From positions 334,366 through 398,365 of the forward strand of contig CAWIJL010000010.1 of NCBI GenBank assembly GCA_963836405.1: 64,000 bases of DNA. Direction: 5' to 3'. Below are positions 8,218 to 16,839 of this stretch, piece after piece. The notes under the pieces are model-generated. The model was given only the letters and a program-made list of their open reading frames with translations. It searched no databases and was not told where the DNA came from. Origin of the DNA: CAWIJJ01 sp963836405 (lineage in GTDB: Bacteria > Acidobacteriota > Terriglobia > Bryobacterales > Bryobacteraceae). How positions within the stretch are numbered: position 1 is the first letter of the stretch; the number at the start of each line of letters is the position of its first letter. The position numbers and the translations under genes were made by a program.

Positions 8218-9452
8218 AGCCGGAGGGCCGGCGATCGCGGGTCCGCCCGTGGCTGGCGGGCGTGTTGCTGAGCGTTGCCGCAATGGGGCAGGCGCCGCAG
8301 CGGACCTGGCGCTCTTTCGATCGGGTGCTGCTGCTCGAGCCCAAGGGAGAAACCTCGGCGGGTGTGAATACCGGCGACATCAATGGCGACGGACTGCCCG
8401 ACATCGTCCTCGGCAAGGGCCGCCACTGGCCCCTTTACAATCGCGTTCTCCTGAACCGGGGCAAGGGGAAGTTTTCCGCGCAGAACGTGGGGAATGCGCC
8501 GGACCGGACCTATTCCGCGGCATTAGCCGACCTGGACGGCGATGGCGACCTGGACCTGGTAGTGAGCAACGACGAGCCGGACCGCAAGCTGATATACAAA
8601 AACGACGGGAAAGGGCATTTCAGCGAAGCGGGAACGTTCGGCGATGCGGCCTGGAGCACCCGCTACGTGACGGTGGCGGATCTCAACGGGGACGGCTTTC
8701 CCGACATCGTTGCCGCTAATCGCGGTCCGGGACCTCCGGAGGCGCGGCCGAGCTTCGTGTGCCTCAACAACGGCAAGGGTGCGTTCCCCACGTGCGACGC
8801 GCTGCCCACCGAATCCGCAACTTCGATCGTGGCGGCCGACCTGGACGGCGACGGCGCGCCGGACCTGTTCGTTCCGCATCGCGACGGTGGGCAGAGCCTG
8901 GTGCTGTGGAACGACGGCAAGGGACGGTTTTCGACGTCATCCAAAGTGGGGCCGTCGCCGGCCTGGGTGCGGATCGGCGCGGCAGGCGACTTCAACGGGG
9001 ACGGTCGGCTGGACCTGGCCGTCATCGAGGAGCGAAAGAAAGCGGCATTCGTGATTTTCAACCGCGGTGGACGCGAGTTCGGCGAGCCGGTGCAGTTGCC
9101 CGGACCGCCGCGGACGCCGTACGCGCTGGGGGTGACCGACCTCAACCGCGACGGCCGCCCGGACATCGTGGTCGGGCACGTGGAATTGCCCGGTTCCATC
9201 TATTTCAACGAAAGCGACGGCCGCTGGTTCCACGAAACCGAATGGAACGACGGCAAGGGCGATGTCTACGGAATGGCGTTCGCCGATTTCGACGCGGACG
9301 GCTGGCCGGACATCGCGGCGGCGCGGTCCGGCGCGCCGAACGGCATCTGGTTCAGCGGCGCGCCTAAGACACCAGCCCGCGGAGCAGTTTCACCCCTTCC
9401 GCCATCTCGCGGAGACGGGTGGCCTGGTCCTCCACCTCGCGCTCCACGTTGA
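8214..9452 (+). CDS. Secreted FG-GAP/VCBS repeat beta-propeller protein
   Basis: The TTG at 8214 is chosen because the next residues form a signal peptide (KPEGRRSRVRPWLAGVLL then SVAAMGQA) and because it overlaps the deacetylase stop. The mature protein consists of repeated calcium-binding FG-GAP units, e.g. DINGDGLPDIV, DLDGDGDLDLVV, DLNGDGFPDIV, DLDGDGAPDLF, DFNGDGRLDLAV, DLNRDGRPDIVV and DFDADGWPDIA, about seven blades at roughly 50-residue spacing. Such proteins are extracellular and usually bind ligands or carbohydrate, with no catalysis expected. The last ~30 residues after the seventh repeat are Pro-rich and are read over the 3' end of the converging gene, so the annotated tail is an 89-nt overlap. 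Confidence 0.85.
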   Translation: MKPEGRRSRVRPWLAGVLLSVAAMGQAPQRTWRSFDRVLLLEPKGETSAGVNTGDINGDGLPDIVLGKGRHWPLYNRVLLNRGKGKFSAQNVGNAPDRTYSAALADLDGDGDLDLVVSNDEPDRKLIYKNDGKGHFSEAGTFGDAAWSTRYVTVADLNGDGFPDIVAANRGPGPPEARPSFVCLNNGKGAFPTCDALPTESATSIVAADLDGDGAPDLFVPHRDGGQSLVLWNDGKGRFSTSSKVGPSPAWVRIGAAGDFNGDGRLDLAVIEERKKAAFVIFNRGGREFGEPVQLPGPPRTPYALGVTDLNRDGRPDIVVGHVELPGSIYFNESDGRWFHETEWNDGKGDVYGMAFADFDADGWPDIAAARSGAPNGIWFSGAPKTPARGAVSPLPPSRGDGWPGPPPRAPR

Positions 9453-10197
9453 GCGAACTGCGGAAGCCGATCTCGCGGAGCGTCTTCACGAACTCCGGGA
9501 TGCCGACGGAACCCTTGCCGAGCGGCCGCTCGGTGCCGAGCGAGCCGGGCTGATCTTTCGGCGGCCAATCGCCATCCTTGCAATGCACGGAGGTGACGTG
9601 GGGCGCGAGCACCTTCAACGCCTGAATGGGTTCGCCGGTGCCATAGAGGATCATGTTGGCCGGATCGAAATTTATGCGCAGATTCTGGCGGTCCACTTCG
9701 CGGAAGAAATCGAGCAGCACGAGCGCCGGCTCCTGGCCGGTTTCGAGGGCGAAGGTCTGGCCATAGCCGGCGGCGTGATCGCAGATGCGGCGCACCATGT
9801 CGCGAACCGCGGTGTAGTCGGGATGGCCGGGATCCTCGGGAACGAAACCGATGTGGCACGCGATGCTGCCGACCTGGAGGACGCCGGCGAAGTCGCTGAC
9901 CTCGAGGGTACGCTGCTCGCGTTCGGCGCGGGTGGCGGACGGGATGAAGCCGACGGTGCGCTGGACCGTGGGGATGTCGGCGTAGTCCTCGCCGTTGTAG
10001 GCGGCGAATACGGTGACCAGGCGGAAGTCGGTGCGCTCGATTTCCGCCTTCCAGGCGGCGGCCGCGGCGGAGGTAATCTCCATCCCGCCGGGAAGGCCGA
10101 GCTGGCCGCAGCGGACGCCCATGGCCAGCATTTCCGGGAGCGTGTCGCGCTCCGCCCAGAACATGACTCCGGGCTCCAGCGGATCTACTTCGTGCAT
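9364..10197 (-). CDS. Sugar phosphate isomerase/epimerase (xylose isomerase-like TIM barrel)
   Basis: Member of the AP-endonuclease-2/xylose-isomerase-like family, usually metal-dependent isomerases or epimerases acting on sugars and inositols. Supporting motifs are ALETGQEPA, NFDPANMILYG and VHCKDGDW, which place the metal-binding Glu, Asp and His residues, and SLNVERE near the end. The ATG at 10197 overlaps the upstream oxidoreductase by 13 nt and gives 277 residues, the family norm; a second ATG at 10164 is possible. Translational coupling with a Gfo/Idh/MocA oxidoreductase and a DUF1080 gene nearby is the usual arrangement in 3-keto-glycoside and inositol catabolism. The substrate is not predictable. 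Confidence 0.8.
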   Translation of the reverse strand: MHEVDPLEPGVMFWAERDTLPEMLAMGVRCGQLGLPGGMEITSAAAAAWKAEIERTDFRLVTVFAAYNGEDYADIPTVQRTVGFIPSATRAEREQRTLEVSDFAGVLQVGSIACHIGFVPEDPGHPDYTAVRDMVRRICDHAAGYGQTFALETGQEPALVLLDFFREVDRQNLRINFDPANMILYGTGEPIQALKVLAPHVTSVHCKDGDWPPKDQPGSLGTERPLGKGSVGIPEFVKTLREIGFRSSLNVEREVEDQATRLREMAEGVKLLRGLVS

Positions 10198-11219
10198 TCG
10201 ATGATTTCTCCTTTCAGGCGGCGCGATTCGAGGATGCGTTCGGCGAGGCGGACGGCGGCGGCCGAGTCGCGCGGCAGGCACAATTCCGGCGCGCGGCCGG
10301 AGGCGCAACAGTCGATGAAGTATTGGAGTTCGTCGCGGTAGCCGTCCGCGGCGGGGAGCGGCGGAGCATGCGCGGGTTCGGCGCGCGGGTAGAGGGTGAG
10401 GGGACGCGAGGCGGAACTGTAGTCCAGCGTGGCGCGCTCGAAGGTGGCGGTGAATTCCATCGTGAAGGGAAACTCGCCGGGGTGCTGCCAGCCACCCGAG
10501 ATCGTGGCACGCTCGCCGCCGCTCCACTCGAGGACGGCGTCGATGCAGTCCAGCCCGTGGGCGCCGGTGAATCCGGTGGCTCGTACGGTTTGTGGCATGC
10601 CGAGCAGGTGCAGGCACATGTCGACGTCGTGGATGAGAAGGTCGAGAGTGGCTCCTCCGCTGCGACCCGGGTCCTGAAGCCAGCCGCCCCAGGAGGGCGC
10701 GGCGCACCGGCGGCGGAATTCGGCGGAACGGAGCGCGCCATGGGGGCCGGTCTGGACGGCGTTGTGGAGGGCGCGGTATTCGGGCCAGAAGCGCAGGACA
10801 TGCGCGGCCATCAGGACGCGGCCGTGGCGCTCGGCGGCATCCGCCATTTCGCCGGCGTCGCGGCTGCTCAGCGCGATAGGTTTCTCGACGAGCACGTGCT
10901 TGCCGGCGCGGAGAGCCTGGAGCGCGACCGGCGTGTGGAGGTCCGTGGGAAGGCAGAGGTCCACGGCGTCGATGGAGCCGTCGGCCAGCACGGCGTCGAT
11001 CTCGCGGTATTTGGCGACGCCGCTGAGGTCGAGGCTGCCGCCGGGGCCGCCGGTGTTTCCGCGGACGTGGGTCAGATCGCCTTCGAGCCTAAGCGGGTCG
11101 TCGCTGCACACGGCCGCAATACGGGCGCCCGCGATACCGGCGAGCGCCTTGAGGTGGGTGGTGCCCATGAAGCCGAGACCCAACACTGCGATTCGCAGCG
11201 GCGGTGGGGGACCTGTCAC
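10185..11219 (-). CDS. Gfo/Idh/MocA family oxidoreductase
   Basis: NAD(P)-dependent sugar or inositol dehydrogenase-like protein. The Rossmann fold starts at residue 9 (IAVLGLGFMGTTHLKAL), followed by HVLVEKPIALS, the conserved EKP motif with the substrate Lys. LLIHDVDMCLHLLG provides the conserved His-Asp pair of the C-terminal domain. The start is a GTG at 11219, chosen for the strong GGAGGTAACGC ribosome site just upstream. At 344 residues it is of normal length. It is the first gene of a two-gene unit with the overlapping TIM-barrel isomerase; together with DUF1080 proteins these families make up oxidative 3-keto-sugar pathways. Confidence 0.85.
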   Translation of the reverse strand: MTGPPPPLRIAVLGLGFMGTTHLKALAGIAGARIAAVCSDDPLRLEGDLTHVRGNTGGPGGSLDLSGVAKYREIDAVLADGSIDAVDLCLPTDLHTPVALQALRAGKHVLVEKPIALSSRDAGEMADAAERHGRVLMAAHVLRFWPEYRALHNAVQTGPHGALRSAEFRRRCAAPSWGGWLQDPGRSGGATLDLLIHDVDMCLHLLGMPQTVRATGFTGAHGLDCIDAVLEWSGGERATISGGWQHPGEFPFTMEFTATFERATLDYSSASRPLTLYPRAEPAHAPPLPAADGYRDELQYFIDCCASGRAPELCLPRDSAAAVRLAERILESRRLKGEIIECTK

Positions 11220-11265
11220 GCGTTACCTCCGGAGCAAGAACTCCAGTATAGACGCGTGACGCGGG

Positions 11266-12240
11266 TTACCGGCCGCCGGGCAGCTTGATTACAACGGGCG
11301 CGTCGCCGGCGGCGGGCGCGGCCACGGGTGCCGAGATGACCAGCGGAAGAGCGGCCGGACGAGCGGAGGGCCAGGGGGAGGGTGGCGGACCGGTCGACGG
11401 CGCCGGTGCGCGCGCTACGTTGCGGGTGGCGAGCGCCTTCTTCAACTCCTCCTCGGGAACGGACACGGCGAAGTGCAGGGTCTCGCCCTCCATGCTCGCC
11501 TCCATGCGGACATTCGACGACGACGGCTGGCTGGCCCGAACAAGTAGCTGCAACTGCGCGAAGCCGGCGGACAACTCACCGGCAGCTTTGAGGTCGGAAA
11601 AATGGAGATCGGCGGTGAGTTCGAGGTCGCGGCTCCAGGTCACTCCGAATTCGAAGCGGTCAACGCCGTTCAAGCCCCCGGGCGCCGATGCGGACGGCAC
11701 GAAGCCGGCGGGCGTCCGTCCGAAGCCCCAGAAATCGTAGCGGGCGTGCAGGTCGGCCATGCGTGCCGCCGCGGGCGAAGGAGGACGCACCGATTCGCGG
11801 CGGTCGATCGCGGCGCGGACCTCGGCGGCATCGCCGACCAGGGCGGTTTCGGCGTCCAGAATGGCGATCACGGTTCCGGAACCGGCGTTCTTGAGCACCA
11901 CACCTTTGTAGGCGCGGGCGGCGGCGATTCCGGGGGGCTGAAAGCGGCCCCGGAGCACGAGCACGAACGGAGGATTTTCGCCCGCGGTCCGGGCAGCCGC
12001 GATGAATTCGTCCACGTCCCGTAGAGGATCGAAGAGGAGTTCGCCCGAGAGCTGGCGCCAGTTTGCGACGAGGCCTGACATCTGGGGGCTCTGGGCGCGC
12101 ATCAGGTCCGAATCGAGCAGGCCGCGCACGCGCGCTCCGATCGCCATGGCGGGATCTCGAGGGAGAAGCGCTGCGAGATCCTGCCCGGCCCAGCCGGGTG
12201 CGGCGAGCAGGAGAAGAAGGGGGGCCGCTAATGATTTCAT
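11266..12240 (-). CDS. Secreted hypothetical protein
   Basis: Not recognised. The ATG at 12240 begins a clear signal peptide (KSLAAPLLLLLAAPGWAG) and is preceded by GAAAGGTAAG; a longer in-frame version to 12285 is less likely. The 324-residue protein has no Cys in the mature part. It contains a middle region with DLAALLPRDPAMAIGARV, LVLRGRF and FEFGVTWSRDLELTADLHF that looks like an alpha/beta periplasmic domain, then a low-complexity Pro/Ala-rich C-terminal tail ending VVIKLPGG. Proteins of this shape, which score 'accuracy' of a quantity per residue class, are common in Acidobacteria but have no known role. It sits between the oxidoreductase and a DUF1080 gene on the opposite strand. Confidence 0.6.
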   Translation of the reverse strand: MKSLAAPLLLLLAAPGWAGQDLAALLPRDPAMAIGARVRGLLDSDLMRAQSPQMSGLVANWRQLSGELLFDPLRDVDEFIAAARTAGENPPFVLVLRGRFQPPGIAAARAYKGVVLKNAGSGTVIAILDAETALVGDAAEVRAAIDRRESVRPPSPAAARMADLHARYDFWGFGRTPAGFVPSASAPGGLNGVDRFEFGVTWSRDLELTADLHFSDLKAAGELSAGFAQLQLLVRASQPSSSNVRMEASMEGETLHFAVSVPEEELKKALATRNVARAPAPSTGPPPSPWPSARPAALPLVISAPVAAPAAGDAPVVIKLPGGR

Positions 12241-12427
12241 CGAGCTTACCTTTCGTTTATTCGAGCAGGGCTCTGCTGGTTGCACCGCAACGCGATATTA
12301 GCCCGGGCTCAGCACCGAGTTCCAGGTTGCTGCCGGTTACTGCCCGAAACCTTCCGGGAGTAAACAAAGGAGCGCTAACCTGATGGAGATTTCTACGAAG
12401 CGGGGCGCGAAATGGCAAAATAAGCGT

Positions 12428-13210
12428 ATGCACAAACGGGTCATCGCCCTCGCGGGTGTCGCCATATGCTTTGGTTTTATTCCGGAGGCCCGAGCGCAAG
12501 CGTGGCAGAGCCTTTTCGACGGCAAAACGTTTCACGGCTGGGAAGACCCGTCCAAGAAGGGGCCGGCGGGCGATTCGTTCACCATCGAGGACGGCTGCCT
12601 GAAGCCGGTGCCGCACCCGAAGATCGAAGAAGATCTGTTCACCGAGGCTACCTATGGAGACTTCGAGCTGGAGTTCGACTGGAAGATCTCTCCGGCGGGC
12701 AACAGCGGGGTCAAGTACAAGATTCAGGACCGGGTGTTCCTGCTCGACCAGCGGCCGCCGAAGTTCGAAGACCAGGTGAACGAGGCGATGAAGGACCGGC
12801 GCAAAGACCGGCCCGCACAGGGGCAGGAATACGTCATCGGGTTTGAATACCAGCTCACCGACAACGCGCGGAATCCGGACGCGAAGGGTAACGGCCCGTT
12901 GCACCAGGCCGGGGCGTTGTACGATATATTCGCGCCGCTGCGCGACGCCACCCGTCCGGTGGGGGAATTCAATCACTCGCGCATCGTGGTCAAAGGCGAC
13001 CACACGGAGCACTGGGTGAACGGGGTGAAGGTGGTGGACGGCAGCCTGAAGGGCCCGGAAGTGGCGCGGTCGGCCGCAAAGCGCTGGGGCGAGGGCACTC
13101 CGGTTTACAACCTCCTGGTGAATCAGCCGCGCAAGAGTTGCCAGATCTCGCTGCAAAACCACGGGGACGCGGCGTGGTTCAAGAATCTGCGCATCCGTCG
13201 GCTAGACTGA
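12428..13210 (+). CDS. DUF1080 protein (3-keto-disaccharide hydrolase-like), secreted
   Basis: DUF1080/LamG-like jelly-roll protein. Members have been linked to hydrolysis of 3-keto-glycosides. The ATG at 12428 starts a signal peptide (HKRVIALAGVAICFGFIPEARA), so the earlier in-frame start is rejected. Family motifs present are SLFDGKTFHGWED near the mature N terminus, ELEFDWKISPAGNSGVKY in the middle, and WFKNLRIRRLD at the C terminus. About 260 residues, standard length. The neighbours, an oxidoreductase and a TIM-barrel isomerase on the other strand, fit a 3-keto-sugar pathway. Its last 9 nt overlap the converging membrane-protein gene. Confidence 0.85.
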   Translation: MHKRVIALAGVAICFGFIPEARAQAWQSLFDGKTFHGWEDPSKKGPAGDSFTIEDGCLKPVPHPKIEEDLFTEATYGDFELEFDWKISPAGNSGVKYKIQDRVFLLDQRPPKFEDQVNEAMKDRRKDRPAQGQEYVIGFEYQLTDNARNPDAKGNGPLHQAGALYDIFAPLRDATRPVGEFNHSRIVVKGDHTEHWVNGVKVVDGSLKGPEVARSAAKRWGEGTPVYNLLVNQPRKSCQISLQNHGDAAWFKNLRIRRLD

Positions 13211-14890
13211 GCGGGCATTCGCGGGGCGGTGCATCCGGGGCAGCAGGATGAGGGCCGCGCCATAAACGGCCAGCGAAAGGAACAGGGCGGGAGTGCGGTC
13301 CTGCCGCAGGTCCTGCGCGAGCAGGCGGTAGGCGCCCAGGACCATCGTGGGATACACGAGGTAGGCGCATTCGGTGATTCGTCCGGTCGCGGCCATACGG
13401 GCCAGCAGGAGCGCTCCGCCGGCGAGGATTCCGGTGCGTAGGGTAGCGCAATAGGCATGGGTGGCGGCGGCGCCGAAGACCTGGTGGTAGGCGCCGGTGA
13501 CGATTCCGGCGAGGGTGCCGGCGGCCAGCCAGGCGACGGTGGCGGCGATGCCGCAGCGCAGCATCCGGCTATTCCAATTAGCGGGCTCGCCAGCCGGGCG
13601 GAGCAGGGTTACCGCGTATGCCAGGACGGCGACGGTGAGTGCGGCAATCATGGCGGTACCGCTTTGCGCGGGCCAGGTGGCCGAGCCGAGCAGAAAGTCC
13701 ATGGCTTGGCCGAAGGCCCCGGCGCCTGACAGCGCGATGAGCAGGAAAGCGCCTCCGTGAACCTGCAAGGTCAGGCTGCGCACCGTGCCTCCCGCCCACA
13801 GGCAGAGCAGGGCGAGCGCGCCCCAGGCTGCCGGCGCGGCCAATCCGGTAAGCAGGATGCGGCTGCCGGCGATCACCAGGAGGATGCCGAAGGTCGAGTA
13901 GGTATAGAAGTTGCGGTTCCGCCCCTGCCGTTCGAGGAGGGCGAAGGACACGACGTAGCAGGCTGCGCCGCAGAGCACGGCCGGAATGGCCATCCAAGGC
14001 GTGAGCCGCAGTCCGCCCCCCACGGCGATCAGGAAAACGATGGCGCACTGAGCCGTTTCAAACGCGCTGAAGGTGAAGTGCCGCAACAGGGTGCGCACGA
14101 TAATGCTGGCCAGATAGATGGCCAGCAGCGCGGTCTGGGCGGCGAGGAGCCAGCCGTGCGGAATGGGGGCGTATCCCTGCGGCAGGCCGCGCTCGTTGGT
14201 AACCAGCCAGGTGGCGAGCAGCACGGACAGGTTCGCGGCGGAAGCGGCCAGCCAGCGCTCGCTGAGCCAGTGGTCGAGGCAGGCGGACACTTCCACCGCC
14301 GCGGCAATGGCCAGAAAGACGTAGGTGAAAGGAAGCACGTCGCGGCTGGCCATCAACAGGGCGCCCGCCGTGCCGGCGCCGGCCAGCATGGAGATGGTGG
14401 CGACGATCAGCAGGTTCTTCTTCCAGGAGACGGCGAGTCCGAAGACCGTAAAGAAGAGCAGGACGGCGCCCGCCATCCAGGTGGGGACGGCATGGAAGCG
14501 CAAGGTGGCTTCCCACAACAGCGGCGCCAGCACCAGGGCCGCGGTGAGACTGTGAATTGCCGCTTCGATGCGCCGTTCAGCGGGGGTGCGGGCGGCCCAG
14601 ACAAGCCAGGCCACGGCATAGAAGATACCGGCGACGACTCCGAAATTGCCGGGCATCGTGCCGGATTCGGTGAGCGCCCGCAGCAGGTACGCTCCCGCGA
14701 GACCGAGCAGCGCCCGGCCGAGGACCGGCACCATTTCGGTAGGATCCGTCTCGAGGCGGGGTGTGCCGAACCCCGCTTCCACGGCGGCGGGCCGATGAAC
14801 AGTCTGCCCCTCCAGACCGAGCCGCTCTTCCAGAACGGCTACCCGGCGCGCCAGTTCGAAAACCTCGCGCTCCAACTCCGGCTGCTCCAT
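13202..14890 (-). CDS. Polytopic membrane protein of unknown function
   Basis: 562 residues. An N-terminal coiled-coil-like helix (ELEREVFELARRVAVLEERL) is followed from about residue 60 by many hydrophobic segments, roughly fourteen, e.g. LGRALLGLAGAYLLRAL, AVLLFFTVFGLAVSW, MIAALTVAVLAYAVTLL and ALFLSLAVYGAALILL. The overall plan resembles DUF2339-type membrane proteins, but no specific motif confirms it. Start ATG 14890 has an ideal GAGGAGG site. It follows the NrfD-like gene by 10 nt, making it the last gene of the cytochrome/Fe-S/NrfD operon; a role in that respiratory complex, or merely co-expression, is inference. Confidence 0.65.
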   Translation of the reverse strand: MEQPELEREVFELARRVAVLEERLGLEGQTVHRPAAVEAGFGTPRLETDPTEMVPVLGRALLGLAGAYLLRALTESGTMPGNFGVVAGIFYAVAWLVWAARTPAERRIEAAIHSLTAALVLAPLLWEATLRFHAVPTWMAGAVLLFFTVFGLAVSWKKNLLIVATISMLAGAGTAGALLMASRDVLPFTYVFLAIAAAVEVSACLDHWLSERWLAASAANLSVLLATWLVTNERGLPQGYAPIPHGWLLAAQTALLAIYLASIIVRTLLRHFTFSAFETAQCAIVFLIAVGGGLRLTPWMAIPAVLCGAACYVVSFALLERQGRNRNFYTYSTFGILLVIAGSRILLTGLAAPAAWGALALLCLWAGGTVRSLTLQVHGGAFLLIALSGAGAFGQAMDFLLGSATWPAQSGTAMIAALTVAVLAYAVTLLRPAGEPANWNSRMLRCGIAATVAWLAAGTLAGIVTGAYHQVFGAAATHAYCATLRTGILAGGALLLARMAATGRITECAYLVYPTMVLGAYRLLAQDLRQDRTPALFLSLAVYGAALILLPRMHRPANARSV

Positions 14891-14900
14891 GGCAACCTCC

Positions 14901-16079
14901 TCAGGCTTTGGTCGCTCTTGCCTCCTGCTCCGTCCACGGCGGGAGCAGTTTTACCAGTACCAGGAACAATACGAACGGGAGTATCATCAGCAGGACCGCC
15001 GGCAATAATCCCTCGCGCGTGACAAAGTCCATTTTGTAAGTCGTGTATCCGAGAAAACTCTTGGAGAACAGCTGGCCCCCGATGACCACGTTCCAGCGCA
15101 TGGCGAAGATACCGATCAATGCAAGTCCGGAAGCCGTGAGATACATGGCGCGGCGGACTTCGGCGCGGAATCTCCATACCTGCGTCAGCGCCAGGAGTCC
15201 CAGCGGGACCGCGGTTCCGGCCACGATCTGCAACAGCACGTGGGAACCCCACAGTTTGGTGTGCACCATGAAGTCCAGGCTCTGGAAAGACTCGTCCGCC
15301 TCGTAAGTGCGGTGAACCAGGTCCAGCATCTCGAGCGTGAAATCGATGACAAAGGTATAAAACAGGTATTTGGCGATGGTGTCGAGACAGCGCATGTCCA
15401 CTGCCTTGCGGCGAAGCGTGCAGGAGAAGGAATATAACATCAGCACCGCCGCGATTCCCGAAACCATGGCGGAGAACAGGAACACGATCGGCATGAGGGG
15501 AGAGGACCACCAGGGATTGGCCTTGATGGAGCCGAAGATAAAGCCGACATACCCGTGCAGCATAAACGCCGAGGGGATGCCTATGACGGTGACTATGTAG
15601 CCTACTTTGTCGTCGATGCGGCGCGCTTCGGGACTTACATTTGTGGAGCCGAGAGTCAGCGCCCGATAGACGAGGCGGCGCCACCCGGTGGTGGATTCCG
15701 CCATGCGAACGATGTCGATCCGGTACTCGAGCCAGACCTCGAGGAGCAGGACCACGGTGAGATACCAGAGGTAGACAAAGCCGAACATGGCCATGGCCGA
15801 CGAGGTGTGCGGCGTCAGGTACATCTCGAACGACCGTTCCGGATGGCCCAGGTGCAATTGCAGGGGCAGCGGTGCCACCAGCAGAAATGCCAGCGCCGTG
15901 AGCAGGGCCAGCCGGTAAGTGGGCTTCACCGCCTCCACCTTGAAGACCCGTTCCAGCGAGGCGAGGATGAACGCGCCCGCCACCAGCCCGGTGATGTACG
16001 GGTACAGCACGATGAGCAGGCTCCACTGCAACTCCACCTCGTTCGGGTACATGAAGCCGTCAACGCCGGGTATCATCAT
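14901..16079 (-). CDS. nrfD: NrfD/PsrC-like polysulfide reductase membrane subunit
   Basis: Integral membrane quinone-interacting subunit of CISM-type oxidoreductases. The protein has 392 residues and about eight to ten transmembrane segments, beginning with the NrfD-typical EVELQWSLLIVLYPYITGLVAGAF and AFLLVAPLPLQLHLGHPER, where the family-conserved Glu/His region lies near the periplasmic quinol site. It is encoded 10 nt after a four-cluster ferredoxin, the standard partner. No molybdopterin or other catalytic subunit is encoded within this window. The start is the first ATG of ATGATG with AAGAAGGAGCGA upstream. The physiological donor and acceptor are unknown. Confidence 0.85.
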   Translation of the reverse strand: MMIPGVDGFMYPNEVELQWSLLIVLYPYITGLVAGAFILASLERVFKVEAVKPTYRLALLTALAFLLVAPLPLQLHLGHPERSFEMYLTPHTSSAMAMFGFVYLWYLTVVLLLEVWLEYRIDIVRMAESTTGWRRLVYRALTLGSTNVSPEARRIDDKVGYIVTVIGIPSAFMLHGYVGFIFGSIKANPWWSSPLMPIVFLFSAMVSGIAAVLMLYSFSCTLRRKAVDMRCLDTIAKYLFYTFVIDFTLEMLDLVHRTYEADESFQSLDFMVHTKLWGSHVLLQIVAGTAVPLGLLALTQVWRFRAEVRRAMYLTASGLALIGIFAMRWNVVIGGQLFSKSFLGYTTYKMDFVTREGLLPAVLLMILPFVLFLVLVKLLPPWTEQEARATKA

Positions 16080-16089
16080 TCGCTCCTTC

Positions 16090-16830
16090 TTACCGCACCG
16101 ACCCGTCCAGGTCCTTGTAGTACACTTTCGGCTCGGTAGCCATGCCGGGCTTCAGGACCTGCACTTTGTTGTTGCGCAGAAACTCGTGCACGGGGTCTTT
16201 GGGATTCTTGAAATCGACGAGCTGCCGGGCGCCGGTCGGGCAGTTCTCGCAGCACGCCGTGGTCAGCCCCTGGGTGATCCGGTGGTAGCAGAGCGTGCAC
16301 TTGTCCACCGTTTCCTTCTCGGGATGGAGGTAACGGCAGCCGTAGGGGCAGGCCTGGACGCAGTACCGGCAGCCGAGGCAATAGGTTTCGTCTACCAGTA
16401 CGACGCCGTCCGGGCTCACGAAAGTGGCGCCGACGGGGCAGACCTGGACGCACGGCGAATCGACGCACTGGTTGCACAGCTTGGGGACGAAAAAGCTTTT
16501 GAGGTCGGCATGTTGGGAGGGGGGAAATCCATCCATCGCGCCGTTCGGTGAATCGACGATGGGCAGCCCGTTTTCGGGCACCTGGTATCGCTCCACCCAG
16601 GTTCGGAAGTAGCCTTTGGGGACTCCGTTTTCGTTGGAGCAGGCGCGCACGCAGTTGCCGCAGCCGATACACTTGCCGACATCGATAATCATGCCCCACC
16701 AGTGGTCGGCGCGTTTGTAGGCGTCGCTGGGGGTGGCGGCGCCGGTGATCTGCTCGAGAGTGGCGCCGACGGAGGCGAGCACCAGGAGTTTGCCGCCGAT
16801 TTCGAAGAGGTCCCGCCTGCTGATATCCAT
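16090..16830 (-). CDS. Tat-exported 4Fe-4S ferredoxin subunit (NrfC/PsrB/DsrO-like)
   Basis: Electron-transfer subunit. The N terminus MDISRRDLFEIGGKLL is a twin-arginine signal, so the mature protein should face the periplasm. Four cysteine groups for four [4Fe-4S] clusters are visible: CIGCGNCVRAC, CNQCVDSPCVQVC, CLGCRYCVQAC, and CTLCYHRITQGLTTACCENC with the 16-residue spacing typical of the family. Length 246. It lies between the tetraheme cytochrome and the NrfD-like membrane subunit with 9-10 nt gaps, so the three almost certainly form one complex that relays electrons between quinone and c-type heme. Confidence 0.9.
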   Translation of the reverse strand: MDISRRDLFEIGGKLLVLASVGATLEQITGAATPSDAYKRADHWWGMIIDVGKCIGCGNCVRACSNENGVPKGYFRTWVERYQVPENGLPIVDSPNGAMDGFPPSQHADLKSFFVPKLCNQCVDSPCVQVCPVGATFVSPDGVVLVDETYCLGCRYCVQACPYGCRYLHPEKETVDKCTLCYHRITQGLTTACCENCPTGARQLVDFKNPKDPVHEFLRNNKVQVLKPGMATEPKVYYKDLDGSVR

Positions 16831-16839
16831 CGCGTCTCC

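Noticed and set aside
9262..10341. A 359-residue plus-strand reading
   Set aside because: Antisense shadow of the TIM-barrel isomerase; low-complexity and without family motifs.
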